A stretch of DNA of 64,000 bases from NCBI GenBank assembly GCA_039105265.1, contig JAPFFF010000067.1:391898-455897 (forward strand), written 5' to 3'. Made by a program: the position numbers and the translations under genes. The DNA is from Tritrichomonas musculus. Taxonomy: Eukaryota; Parabasalia; Tritrichomonadida; Tritrichomonadidae. The notes under the pieces were generated by a model. The model had not been told where the DNA came from. It did not search any database and saw nothing but the letters and a program-made list of their open reading frames with translations. Below, piece by piece: positions 39,815 through 49,137 of the stretch (position 1 is the first letter of the stretch; each line of letters starts with the position of its first letter).

Positions 39815-40981
39815 ATGAATAACATGGAAATAATTGATGAAATAAATAAGAAAGAGAATCTTCATCCTCGAATTCTCGATTTCATAGATGAAAAAGAAGA
39901 CAAAGAAGAAAAATATTACGAATTAATAGAGTTTGTTAATGAATCCAAAATTTCTCAAAATAAGCAAGATTTGCAAGATATTCTATATTTATTATTAAAT
40001 ATATCAAACAATCATCACAGAGAATCTGATTTTATTAATAAAATGATTCGAATTTTACAGTTTTTACAGACTGATCTAAATGAATTCTTTACAAATGATG
40101 ATATTTACAAGATTTTTGAACCAAATATGTTACTTATTTTTCATCTTATTCAAAATGAATTAATTACTCCCAATGATTTTATTATTAGAGGTATTTTAGA
40201 TAAAAGGCCAAATCGATATTTTTTATATCCTGTTATCAAGTCATACATCAATGAAATAGAAAAAAAAAATGATTTAGAAAAACAAATAAAAACAATTCAA
40301 GATTCTGATCTTACTATTTTCCAAACTAATTGCGAACGAGGTGAAAATGACTCAGAAATTTGTTGTTTAATTAGAGATGATTCAATAGACGAATTTATAG
40401 CATTTTTTCATAGAAAAAATCTTGTTCTAAACTCTAAAATAAAACCTTCGATATTTGAAACGAATGACTTTTTGAAAGACAAAAGTCCAACATTAATTGA
40501 GTATGCGGCATTTTATGGTTCTATTCAAATATTCGATTATTTATGTTTAAATAAAATTGAATTTAAAAAATCAGTAATGATATATGCAATTCATGGAAGA
40601 AATTATGATATGATTCATTCAATAGAAGGTAATATTAAAATTAATGATCTTGAAGACAAATTTTTTTATACAGATTGGGAAGAAATATCGTGTGAATCAA
40701 TCAAATGTCATCATAATGACTTTGCAAATTACATTATAAATAATTATATAAACAAGAATTCAAATGGACAAATATTTAATGCTAGTTTAAAATATCATAA
40801 TTATGCATTTGTTCAAAATGACGAAATGTTAAAGATTTCATATGATGATTTATCTGAATATTCAGATGAAGATTTATTGAATTTTGCATATAATAATAGC
40901 TTGAAAATTTCATATGAAAAACTATGCAAAAATACGTTTTCCTTCTGGAACGGAAGATTATTTAACTTTTTTATCTATTAA
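39815..40981 (+). CDS. DUF3447 protein, N-terminal part of a split DUF3447-LRR gene
   Basis: A 388-aa frame that is a clear DUF3447 module: NHHRESDFINKMIRIL, CLIRDDSIDEFIAFFHRKNL, LIEYAAFYGSIQIFDYL, IYAIHGRNYDMIHSIE and SIKCHHNDFANYI. After about residue 370 the frame drifts (KNTFSFWNGRLFNFFIY) and stops. The +2 frame carries straight into BspA-type repeats (40914-41375). The architecture of the intact gene at 20131 shows the two belong together, so one frameshift near 40930 splits a single gene. A sequence error cannot be excluded. Confidence 0.75.
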   Translation: MNNMEIIDEINKKENLHPRILDFIDEKEDKEEKYYELIEFVNESKISQNKQDLQDILYLLLNISNNHHRESDFINKMIRILQFLQTDLNEFFTNDDIYKIFEPNMLLIFHLIQNELITPNDFIIRGILDKRPNRYFLYPVIKSYINEIEKKNDLEKQIKTIQDSDLTIFQTNCERGENDSEICCLIRDDSIDEFIAFFHRKNLVLNSKIKPSIFETNDFLKDKSPTLIEYAAFYGSIQIFDYLCLNKIEFKKSVMIYAIHGRNYDMIHSIEGNIKINDLEDKFFYTDWEEISCESIKCHHNDFANYIINNYINKNSNGQIFNASLKYHNYAFVQNDEMLKISYDDLSEYSDEDLLNFAYNNSLKISYEKLCKNTFSFWNGRLFNFFIY

Positions 40982-41375
40982 ACAAATAACCATTTCTTCT
41001 TCAGTGATTTCAATTGGAAACAATGTCTTTAGTAATTATGATTCAATGGAGAAAATCACTATTCCATCTTCAGTTGTTTCAATTGGAAAGAAAGCATTTA
41101 ATAAATGTTCAAAATTGAATGAAATAGTATTTGAAGAACCTTCTTCATTGATATCAATCGAAGAAAAGTTATTCAATGAATGCATATTGATTGAAGAAAT
41201 AACGATTCCTTCATCAATCACATCTATCAAAACAAATGCATTTGATGGATGTAAATCATTGAAACGAATTTCATTCAATGAACACTCAAAGATTCAAATA
41301 TTTATTGATTATCAATTTTCAAGAATTGAAACATTAGAAGAAATAATAATTCCTTCTTCAGTTGTTTCTAATTAG
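40914..41375 (+). pseudogene. BspA-type LRR part of the split gene, truncated
   Basis: Five to six 23-residue leucine-rich repeats (SSVISIGNNVFSNYDSMEKI, SSVVSIGKKAFNKCSKLNEI, SSITSIKTNAFDGCKSLKRI) continue the DUF3447 frame at 39815-40981 after a frameshift. The last repeat stops abruptly at PSSVVSN, nine bases before the outer edge of a foldback element (41384). This suggests that insertion or its repair removed the rest of the LRR array. Confidence 0.7.
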
Positions 41376-41383
41376 AAGAAATA

Positions 41384-41792
41384 ATAAATCATATTTTTAT
41401 GCTTTTCATTAAATTAATCTGATATCATTTACTATATTGAAGTTAATATTTTCAAGTTTCTTCTTTGTGAATCTTTTTTAAATCACTTTAAATTAATATA
41501 AAGTCAAATAATATGCCAATACAAAATGAAAATAAAGTTCTCTATTAAAAACATTTTTTCAATACAGAAAAACGGTTATAGGGTATAATTTAACTATGAC
41601 GATTAACATTTGAATGTGAAACAGATTTTAATAGAGAGCCTTATTTTCCAAGTTTATCTAAATAATTTGATGTTTTAAAAGCAATATATAAAATTTAAAA
41701 AAGATTCACAAAGTAGAAACTTGAAAATATTAACTTCAATATTGTAAATGATATCAGATTAATTTAATGAAAAGCATAAAAATATGATTTAT
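41384..41792. mobile_element. Foldback MITE with 100-bp arms
   Basis: Arms 41384-41483 and 41693-41792 are inverted copies with two visible mismatches in 100 bases. A second complementary pair further in (AAAATAAAGTTCTCTATTAAAA near 41529 and its partner near 41631) shows that almost the whole element is one long palindrome. TA lies at both ends, compatible with a Tc1/mariner-type TA target, but a longer duplication is not evident. There is no coding capacity. It abuts the truncated LRR array. Confidence 0.85.
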
Positions 41793-42260
41793 AGTAAAGA
41801 TAAGAATATACTATTAGTAATTATTCTATTGATATAAAAATTGCTTCATTATATATAAGCTGTAGCAAGTTATGACGCAAATACTCTTTATTATCACCTA
41901 TTCATCCACAGAAATATTTTTAAGGATTACAAAGTCCAAAAGCAAGAATATTTCATATGTAATGAAATTATGATTATACACCAGTTTTCATTAAAATTTA
42001 TTTTTTTAATCCAAAATTAAAATGAAAAAATAGTGAATTTTATTTGGATTTGTGACAAATAAATTTAAATCAATCATATGACGATAATCATATTAATTAA
42101 AAATCAATGCATCTCCCTTATATCTGATTTTTCCTGTATTCAAATTATTTAAATATAAAGTAATTGAGCATCTTTTGGATATCAAATGTAAGAATTAGAA
42201 TAAAAATATAGTATAGATGAAATTCATTATAATAAAATGTGCCTATAAATGATGAAACAC

Positions 42261-42297
<37 letters not shown>

Positions 42298-42305
42298 AAA
42301 AAAAT

Positions 42306-42379
42306 GGTTGTTATGGGATTTGAACCCATGTTACCTAGATCCTAAGTCTAGTGCCTTTGACCACTCGGTCCAAACAACC
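42306..42379 (-). tRNA. tRNA-Leu-like (anticodon TAG)
   Basis: The minus strand gives a perfect 7-bp acceptor stem (GGTTGTT/AACAACC), anticodon stem CTAGA/TCTAG with loop CTTAGGA (anticodon TAG, reading CTA), and a T-arm ATGGGTTCAAATCCCAT with a good B box. The D-region GACCGAGTGGTC is Leu-like but two bases longer than usual. Only five bases (GTAAC) separate the anticodon and T stems, so the long variable arm of ordinary Leu tRNAs is missing. It may be a functional variant or a slightly decayed copy. Confidence 0.8.
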
Positions 42380-43061
42380 TTGCTTATGTATTTAATAATA
42401 GTAAATACTTTTTTTTAATGATTTGTAAAATTTTTTTTATATTTTAAAAAAATGTATTGAAGAGAAAAAGTTTCGAAAATAACGTATTTATAAATATTTA
42501 TATATATTTGGTTGAATATGAAATAAATTCAAGTTTTATTTCAAAAAGTAGATTTTTTAGGGAATTTTCCAACATTCAAATCCCAAAATAATCAAAATTA
42601 ACAGCTCAATTTTGAATCAAACTGCAACGAATTTCCCTCAATTTTCTATACTGCAAGGTGAGCTGAAAAATGCTGTATAATTAAATTCTGATTTTAAAAA
42701 GATTGAGTTTTTGAATTTTTCTCATGCATCTCAAGATTCTATTACTATTATTTATAATTGTAAACTATTAAGTATTGATTAATTAATATTCTATATATAA
42801 GAACTACATGTTTTGATCATTTTAGGAAGTTAAACTCTTGTTTATACTCTACCTTGAAGATTATATAATATTATTATTCAAATATTGCTTTACATGTGAA
42901 AAAAATTGTAAAATATTATTTTTTTAAACAGATATCTTTATTTATTAAATTTCTATAAGGATATTTATTGTATTCAAAAAATGAATTGATATTTATCCGG
43001 ATATTTAATTTTAAGTTTTCTTCTCAATTTTTTCTGAATCAAAATTTTGGATGCAAAATAG

Positions 43062-43066
43062 TCATT
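43062..43066 (+). promoter_or_regulatory. Initiator-like TCATT before the Hsp110-like gene
   Basis: GTCATTTTATAAG lies 13 nt before the ATG. It fits the trichomonad Initiator consensus TCA-Y-[TA], where A is the transcription start. The same TCATT word precedes the starts at 3356, 6407, 20131, 33024, 50438 and 60819 by 7-22 nt. It is a short motif, so each single case is weak; the recurrence is the evidence. Confidence 0.5.
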
Positions 43067-43078
43067 TTATAAGTAACA

Positions 43079-46000
43079 ATGAGTAAAAGTATCACAGCTG
43101 GAATTGATTTTGGAAACCAAACATGTGTTCTTTCTATTCCTACAAAATTTGGTGTTGATATAATTCTTAATCAATCATCTAATAGAAAAACACCAACAAT
43201 TATTGGATATCAAAATGAGCGACGATTTTCAGGAGAATTTGCATTACAACAGCATATGTTGAACATAAATAATACAATTACAGAATTAAAACAGTTAGTT
43301 GGCCTTCACTATCATTCACAAGAGAGAGAAGAAATGAGCAAATCTGTGCCATATAAAATTGTTTGTTTAAATGATAATGGATTATCAGGAATTCAGTTAG
43401 AAGACAATACCATTTTACGTCCAGAACAAATAATTGCATATCTATTGAAAAGTTTATTAGAAATTATTCAAATGAAAAACCCCAGAATGCAACAATTAGT
43501 AATATCTGTACCTATATGGTGGAATGAGTTACAGAAAAGAACAATATTAAATGCAGCTTCAATTAGTAAAATCAAAGTAGCATCACTTATTGATTCAATG
43601 ACAGCAGCAGCCATTTCATATGTAAAAATACATTCTGATAGATTTTCAAGTGAACCAGAGAAGAAATCAAATGTTGTTTTTATTGATATTGGTGATATAT
43701 CTATGAATATTGCTGTAGCTTCATTATCTAAAAGATCAATTGAAATAAAAGGTTTTGCTACAGATAAAACAATCAGTGGACAATTTTTTACAAAGCAATT
43801 GGAAGAGTTTCTATTGAAAAAAGTTCAAGAAAAATATAAAATTGATCCAAAAATAAATAAAAGAGCAATGATTCGATTCAGACAAGCAGCAGAGAAGGTT
43901 AAAAAAGCATTATCGGCAAATTCAATTATAATGTTCGAAGTTCCTTCATTAATGAATGATATTGATGTTTCTATTCCAGTGAAAAGAGATGAATTTAATG
44001 AGCTCATTCAAAATCATATTGAAAAAGTTGAAACAACGATAGAAGAGGCTCTCAAAAATTCAAATATATTAAAGGAAGATGTTTCTTCTATTGAAATTCT
44101 TGGCGGCGGGTCAAGAATGCCCATCATTAAAGCTAAAATTAAAGAGTTTTTCGGATGCGAGCCAATGATGTCTTTGGACCTTGATGAATGCTTCGCTATT
44201 GGCGCTGGATACATGGCTGCAAAAGCAGATGGATACGATATTGGAATTGATACAATTAGTTCGATTTATCCATATGATGTAGATGCTGAATATGAAACGC
44301 AATTGGGAGGTTCAACTGAGAATAAAATTCAGAGGATAAATGTGATTAAAAAAGGAACAAAGATTCCAACAAATTCGACTTTTTCATTGCCTGTCTTTCA
44401 TAAGAATAATGTTTCTTTGATTAGCGATAATAATAAAGTTGGAAACATAGAAATTTGTTCAGAAGCAGAAGAAATGGTTGATGTTGATGTAACCATTTCT
44501 TTTGACTCATTTGGGCTAATCAATATTGCAAATACAGCTTTAAAAAATAAAGATAACAAAGCTGATCAAAAAGAAATAAAAGAGAAAGATGAAGAAGAAA
44601 AGGATGAAAATATGAATAATGAAGAAAAGAAAAATGATAAAGTTGAGGAAGAAAAGAAAAGTGATAAAGTTGAAGAAGAAAAGAAAAGTGATAAAATTGA
44701 AGAAAACCAAGCAAAGAATGATTTCAAAGGATCTTTTATTTATTATCCTTTCAATGTTACTTCACAAAGTAACATTGCTGAATATGAAAAAATTGAAGAA
44801 GATATGGAAATCAAAGATAAACGAGAAATCGAAATAGATAGCACAAAGAATGATCTTGAAAGCCTCATTTTATCTACTCTCAATGAACTAAACTCAATTA
44901 CAATCAATAATGAAACAGATAAAGGAGAAATCGATGAAATCAAAGAAAAAGTTAATGAAGTCTTCACATGGTTTTCAGAAAATGAGTTTGAACGTTTGAC
45001 TCTTGATGAATATAAATCAAAAATTGCTGAATTAAAAGTTCCAATTGATCAATTGAATGAACACAAGAAGTATCATGAAGTCTTATACAGATTAGATGAG
45101 TTAAAACAGATATTAACATCTGATATAGAAATTGTCCAAAATGATAAAGAAAGAATTGCTCTTAAAGAAAGTATTGAATTGCAGTCAGAGATTCCAGAAC
45201 TAATATCCAAGATAAATGAAATTATTGATTCACCAAAGAAGAATGTTTGCGAATTTGATATCATTTCTTTTGAAAAACATGCAAATGAAATTGATTCTAA
45301 GACAAAGACTCTTAAAAACCTTCCATTAATTGAGGAAACAAATGATAACAGCACTAATAAAATTAAGGAAGAATCTCCAAAAGAAGAAAACGAGCAAAAA
45401 GACACGTCAGAAATAACTTCATATGCCAAAGATGAGAAGAAAGAAACAAATGTAGAAACAAAACAAGATTTATTAATTGAAAATGAAAAGAAAGAAGCAG
45501 AAGAAACTATCTCCACTGATTCTTCAAAACCAAAAGATGAAACAAAAGAAATAGTTTCACAATCATCATCAAGATCAAATGAAAAAGAGCAACTAATGAA
45601 AGAAACAGTTACTCAACTTTCATCAAAACCAACTGAAAAAGAAGAAGAAAACAAGAAAGAGTCAATTTCTGAGCCTTTATCTAAACAAACTGAAGAAGAG
45701 AAAGAATCATTACAAGCAATCCATCAGCCAGAAGCTCCTGTTCATGATTCAAGCCGAATCAAAATAAAAAGGCATCGTAAATTCAACAATAATGAGCACA
45801 AAATTAAATTAGAACCATTAAAGCCAAACCGTCCTTTGTCAAACAACCAAAAATATCGTATCAAACTACCACCACTTCCACCACTAGAGGACGAAGAAAC
45901 CGATCTTTTGTCCGAAAGTCAATTGAAAAATTACGACACAATTAATACAATTTTTGACAAGGAAATGCAAAACAAACCTTCTCTGTTACTTCGATCTTCT

Positions 46001-46186
46001 ACTCAACAAAAAGAGGATGATGCAGTTGCAAAAGAAAAAGATTCAAATCTTCCTCCTCTTATTAAAGTATCAAAAGAAAATAATCAAAATGATAATTCGA
46101 GAGAAACAAAAAATACAGTTAGAATACCCAAAGTTCCTATTCAGCAGCGTCGAGTAGGACCATCTTTTCGCTTCTATGCGCCGTAA
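43079..46186 (+). CDS. Hsp110/Hsp70-superfamily chaperone with long charged tail (1035 aa)
   Basis: Residues 1-390 are an Hsp70-type ATPase domain with Hsp110-like phosphate loop GIDFGNQTCVLSI, divergent second loop VFIDIGDISMNIAV and adenosine motif EILGGGSRMPIIKAKIKEFF. A beta-sandwich region follows to about 480. An acidic K/E insert has tandem VEEEKKSDK units (about 507-545), then a helical segment to about 735 as in the Hsp110 lid. The last 300 residues are disordered K/E/S/P-rich sequence with a basic patch (RIKIKRHRKFNNNEHKIK) and PLPPLEDEE. Usual Hsp110 length is about 800, so the tail is an extension. It probably acts as a nucleotide-exchange factor for cytosolic Hsp70; the weakly conserved DIGDIS loop suggests poor ATP hydrolysis. 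Confidence 0.85.
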   Translation: MSKSITAGIDFGNQTCVLSIPTKFGVDIILNQSSNRKTPTIIGYQNERRFSGEFALQQHMLNINNTITELKQLVGLHYHSQEREEMSKSVPYKIVCLNDNGLSGIQLEDNTILRPEQIIAYLLKSLLEIIQMKNPRMQQLVISVPIWWNELQKRTILNAASISKIKVASLIDSMTAAAISYVKIHSDRFSSEPEKKSNVVFIDIGDISMNIAVASLSKRSIEIKGFATDKTISGQFFTKQLEEFLLKKVQEKYKIDPKINKRAMIRFRQAAEKVKKALSANSIIMFEVPSLMNDIDVSIPVKRDEFNELIQNHIEKVETTIEEALKNSNILKEDVSSIEILGGGSRMPIIKAKIKEFFGCEPMMSLDLDECFAIGAGYMAAKADGYDIGIDTISSIYPYDVDAEYETQLGGSTENKIQRINVIKKGTKIPTNSTFSLPVFHKNNVSLISDNNKVGNIEICSEAEEMVDVDVTISFDSFGLINIANTALKNKDNKADQKEIKEKDEEEKDENMNNEEKKNDKVEEEKKSDKVEEEKKSDKIEENQAKNDFKGSFIYYPFNVTSQSNIAEYEKIEEDMEIKDKREIEIDSTKNDLESLILSTLNELNSITINNETDKGEIDEIKEKVNEVFTWFSENEFERLTLDEYKSKIAELKVPIDQLNEHKKYHEVLYRLDELKQILTSDIEIVQNDKERIALKESIELQSEIPELISKINEIIDSPKKNVCEFDIISFEKHANEIDSKTKTLKNLPLIEETNDNSTNKIKEESPKEENEQKDTSEITSYAKDEKKETNVETKQDLLIENEKKEAEETISTDSSKPKDETKEIVSQSSSRSNEKEQLMKETVTQLSSKPTEKEEENKKESISEPLSKQTEEEKESLQAIHQPEAPVHDSSRIKIKRHRKFNNNEHKIKLEPLKPNRPLSNNQKYRIKLPPLPPLEDEETDLLSESQLKNYDTINTIFDKEMQNKPSLLLRSSTQQKEDDAVAKEKDSNLPPLIKVSKENNQNDNSRETKNTVRIPKVPIQQRRVGPSFRFYAP

Positions 46187-46685
46187 TTTTATTTTATTAT
46201 TTATTTATTTGTTTTTTAATAAAATCTATAAAATATATAATGAATATATCCTTTTTTTATTTATAAAATAAAAATAATAACAACAGAGATGAGTCATATA
46301 ATAATTGCTTTGTTTACTTTTTATTTTTGTGGAAATTTATTTTTCTACACGACTTTTTGAAAATCTTTTAACTTTTTGAATACTTTTTATACTTTTTTTT
46401 ATTCAATTTTTTCAAAATTATGAATAAAAAAAACGCCATCTTAAAATACTTCTCATGGATAGAAAAACCATTCAAAAAGTGGTGTAGAAAAAAACGATTG
46501 TCTTTATTTTTTACCTCTGAAATATTAAAAGTGAAATTCCTCAAGATTTTTAATTGTTTTTGAAATATAAAAACTGTATTCTTTGCGTATAATCTGTCAA
46601 TATATGCATATTTTTTTTTTTTTTTTTTTTTTAATAAAAGATTTAAAATTGAATATAAAATAAAAAAAAAATGTTTAATTTAATA
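46187..46685. other. Intergenic with small TIR repeat and poly-T
   Basis: Contains the MITE-like repeat 46340-46492 and a T homopolymer near 46610-46632. No gene. Confidence 0.6.
46340..46492. mobile_element. Small MITE-like element (22-bp TIR)
   Basis: TTTTTCTACACGACTTTTTG (46340-46359, extending to 46361) and its inverted partner (46471-46492, TTCAAAAAGTGGTGTAGAAA and two more A) differ at one base. The 153-bp element has ACTTTTTGAA-like words inside. A second, partial copy lies at 4528-4612, so this is a dispersed family. The right end continues as AACGATTG and the other copy is preceded by GAATCGTA, so the true terminus may include a few more bases. Confidence 0.6.
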
Positions 46686-47894
46686 TCAAGTTCTAATAAT
46701 AAGAGGTTTCAACTTTAGTTCTTGTAGTCCAATTGATGGTATGGTGATTTGCTTTAATGATGAACAATTTTTGAAAACATTGTTTTCAATTTCAATGAGA
46801 GTTGATGGAAATATAACATTTGTTAATGATAAGCATCCGCCAAATGCATTAGTTTTGATACTTGTCACTCCTGATGGAATTGATATCGTTTTTAATGAAG
46901 AACAACAATAGAATGTTCTTTCATTTATTTTTGTTAATGAAGAAGGTTCTTCAAAAATAACTTCATCTAAAGATTGGCATCCACTGAAAGAACGTTTTCC
47001 AATTGAAGACACAGATGAAGGAATTGTAATTTTTTTCAAAGATTTACAATCACAGAAAGCTTCAATACCAATAATAGTGACAGATGATGGTATTTCAATT
47101 TGAATTAAAGCAAAACATCTTTCAAAAGTATTGTTTTCAATTGATTTAATTGATGATGGGATCTTTATTTTTGTAAGTGATGAACATTGCTTGAAAATAT
47201 TAGAGCCAATTGATGTTACAGAAGTCGGAATTTCAAATTGGTTCAAAGAAGAGCAGATATTAAATGCATATTCTCCAATCGAAGTTAATGAAGATGAAAT
47301 AATTACATCTCTCAAGGATTCGCAATCATTGAATGCAAAATCACCTATCGAGGTAACATTAGGAATTTTAATTTGTTTCAATGATAAACAACCATCAAAA
47401 CAATGATTACCAATTATTTTAACAGAATCAGGAATTATTATCTCTTCCAATTTCTCACAAAATTGGAAAACCTTATCTTCAATTTGTTTTATAGATGATA
47501 GTATTGTTATTTTTCTCAAAGAAACGCAATATCTAAATGCATCTTTTCCAATTGAAGATTCAGAAGAAGGAATTATAACTTCGGTTAAAGAATCACATTC
47601 ACTAAAACAACCATTTCCAAAATTATTCACAGATACTGGAATTGTTATTTTTTTCAGTGAATGACATTTAAAAAAAGCAAAATCACCAATCGATTCTATA
47701 AATGAAGGAATAACGATTTCACTTAATTTTATACAGTGTTTAAAACCTTCTGGCTTGATTTTATTTGTTCTTAAATGTGACAATAATAAGTGTAAAATTT
47801 CTTGATTATTGTTTTGAGCGGCATGATAAAGTACACTTTTATTAAAATAAACATATTTGAAATTCCATAAATTGCATAAATATATAAATTTCAT
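46686..47894 (-). CDS. BspA-type LRR protein, C-terminal part of a broken DUF3447-LRR gene
   Basis: A 402-aa frame with one ankyrin-like segment (SVLYHAAQNNNQEILHLLLS) and then about 13 BspA-type 23-residue repeats (SFIESIGDFAFFKCHSLKKITIP onward). The ATG lies in a low-complexity ATGAAATTTATGCAATTT tandem (about 47880-47930) that is probably not original coding sequence. Family architecture says the DUF3447 part should precede it, and it does, at 48070-49137, separated by 175 bp with breaks. The LRR array itself is intact and could still be made as a short protein. Confidence 0.7.
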   Translation of the reverse strand: MKFIYLCNLWNFKYVYFNKSVLYHAAQNNNQEILHLLLSHLRTNKIKPEGFKHCIKLSEIVIPSFIESIGDFAFFKCHSLKKITIPVSVNNFGNGCFSECDSLTEVIIPSSESSIGKDAFRYCVSLRKITILSSIKQIEDKVFQFCEKLEEIIIPDSVKIIGNHCFDGCLSLKQIKIPNVTSIGDFAFNDCESLRDVIISSSLTSIGEYAFNICSSLNQFEIPTSVTSIGSNIFKQCSSLTKIKIPSSIKSIENNTFERCFALIQIEIPSSVTIIGIEAFCDCKSLKKITIPSSVSSIGKRSFSGCQSLDEVIFEEPSSLTKINERTFYCCSSLKTISIPSGVTSIKTNAFGGCLSLTNVIFPSTLIEIENNVFKNCSSLKQITIPSIGLQELKLKPLIIRT

Positions 47895-48069
47895 TTAAAC
47901 ATAAATTGCATAAATTTCATATATTGCATAAATTTAAATTTTATTGAATTTAAAAATAATAACATCATCAATAAAAGCATTATCTATTTATAATTGTTAT
48001 ACTTTCAATATTAATTTTCCTTGTTGATAAAAATGTTTTTACAAGTGGTTGATAGTCGTACAAGCATAT
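47895..48069 (-). pseudogene. Broken link between the DUF3447 and LRR parts
   Basis: Directly after the stop of the upstream frame, the same frame continues ICLYDYQPLVKTFLSTRKIN and IESITIINR, an ankyrin-repeat-like stretch, before further stops and an A/T-rich ATGAAATTTATGCAATTT tandem. This shows the two neighbouring frames were once one gene and that several breaks now lie between them. Confidence 0.6.
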
Positions 48070-49137
48070 TTAAACTAATATGTCATTATTTACGACTTTT
48101 TCAGGGAAAAAACCAAAATTATAGTATTCAAAACTTTTTGATTCAATATACTTTTCAATTTTATACTGAAAATTTCCATTTTCTGATTTCTTTGTTTTTT
48201 CGTTTTCGTAATTGTTTAGAATTTGAATTGCTACAAAGTTATTATGGCACATAATTGATTCAATTACACTCTCTTTGAAAGGAAATATTTCATAATATTG
48301 ATATTTATTTTTTCTTTCATTTGGTTTGATTTGTTTTTCTTCAAGAAGATGAATCATCATTGAATTGTCACTATGAACTCCATATATCCATAATGATGGT
48401 TCTATTTTCGCTCCATTGAAGAACAAATAATTGAATATTTGGCAAGCTCCAAAAAAAGCTGCATATTCAATTAAATTTGGCGTTTTAGATAGTAATAACA
48501 AATTGGTCTCATATATTGATGGTTCAATCATACTATTTAAAGGATAATTAAATTGATTAACATAAATTATAAATTCTTCAATTAAATCATTTCGAATTAT
48601 TTCACAAATTTTATTATTATTTTCTCCTATTTTCCTTTTTTCATCGAAATCTTTTGGAATTACGATTCTGAATATATCTTTAAGATAACTAGTAAAAAGT
48701 GAATTTTTTGGATCAAATTTTTTGATTTCAGGAATAAAATATTTTGAATAGCGTTTTTCTATTATTGTTTTCAATACAAATTCATCAAATATTATCATTT
48801 TTTCATTAAGAAGGAAAAAAAGAAGTCTTTTGTTATTTTGAAATATTACACATAGTTCTTCATTTGAATAAAACTTTTGAATGATTGTCTTGTATTTGAT
48901 GATAATTCTTTCGATTTTTTCAAAGAAATTGTTTGCACGATAATGATTATCTGATATCGAAGAAATTAAACGAAGAAATAGCTTGAATTCTGATCCACTT
49001 TTCGTCAACTTTTGTTCTTTTATGAAATTACATAAATTTTCAAAATTTTCTTCAATGTGATCATCTTTATCAATGTATTCAAGAACTATTGAATGCAGTT
49101 TTTTAAGTTTATCTAATTGATCTTGAATTTCCATCAA
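48070..49137 (-). CDS. DUF3447 protein, N-terminal part of a broken DUF3447-LRR gene
   Basis: A 355-aa DUF3447 module with all its signposts: NHYRANNFFEKIERII, CEIIRNDLIEEFIIYVNQFN, LIEYAAFFGACQIFNYL, IYGVHSDNSMMIHLLEE and ESIMCHNNFVAIQIL. It stops at 48070 just after SFEYYNFGFFPEKVVNNDIL, where ankyrin repeats would begin; reading past the stop shows such a repeat. It may persist as a solo DUF3447 protein. No TCATT motif is seen near the ATG. Confidence 0.75.
   Translation of the reverse strand: MMEIQDQLDKLKKLHSIVLEYIDKDDHIEENFENLCNFIKEQKLTKSGSEFKLFLRLISSISDNHYRANNFFEKIERIIIKYKTIIQKFYSNEELCVIFQNNKRLLFFLLNEKMIIFDEFVLKTIIEKRYSKYFIPEIKKFDPKNSLFTSYLKDIFRIVIPKDFDEKRKIGENNNKICEIIRNDLIEEFIIYVNQFNYPLNSMIEPSIYETNLLLLSKTPNLIEYAAFFGACQIFNYLFFNGAKIEPSLWIYGVHSDNSMMIHLLEEKQIKPNERKNKYQYYEIFPFKESVIESIMCHNNFVAIQILNNYENEKTKKSENGNFQYKIEKYIESKSFEYYNFGFFPEKVVNNDILV

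Larger units (their letters stand above)
41376..43078. other. Gene-poor stretch with foldback element and tRNA-Leu
   Basis: It contains the 409-bp foldback MITE (41384-41792), an A homopolymer of about 32 bases (42264-42294), tRNA-Leu (42306-42379) and the promoter of the Hsp110-like gene. No protein gene is seen. Confidence 0.6.

Noticed and set aside
48021-48254. 77-aa plus-strand ORF
   Set aside because: Shadow of the DUF3447 gene on the other strand.
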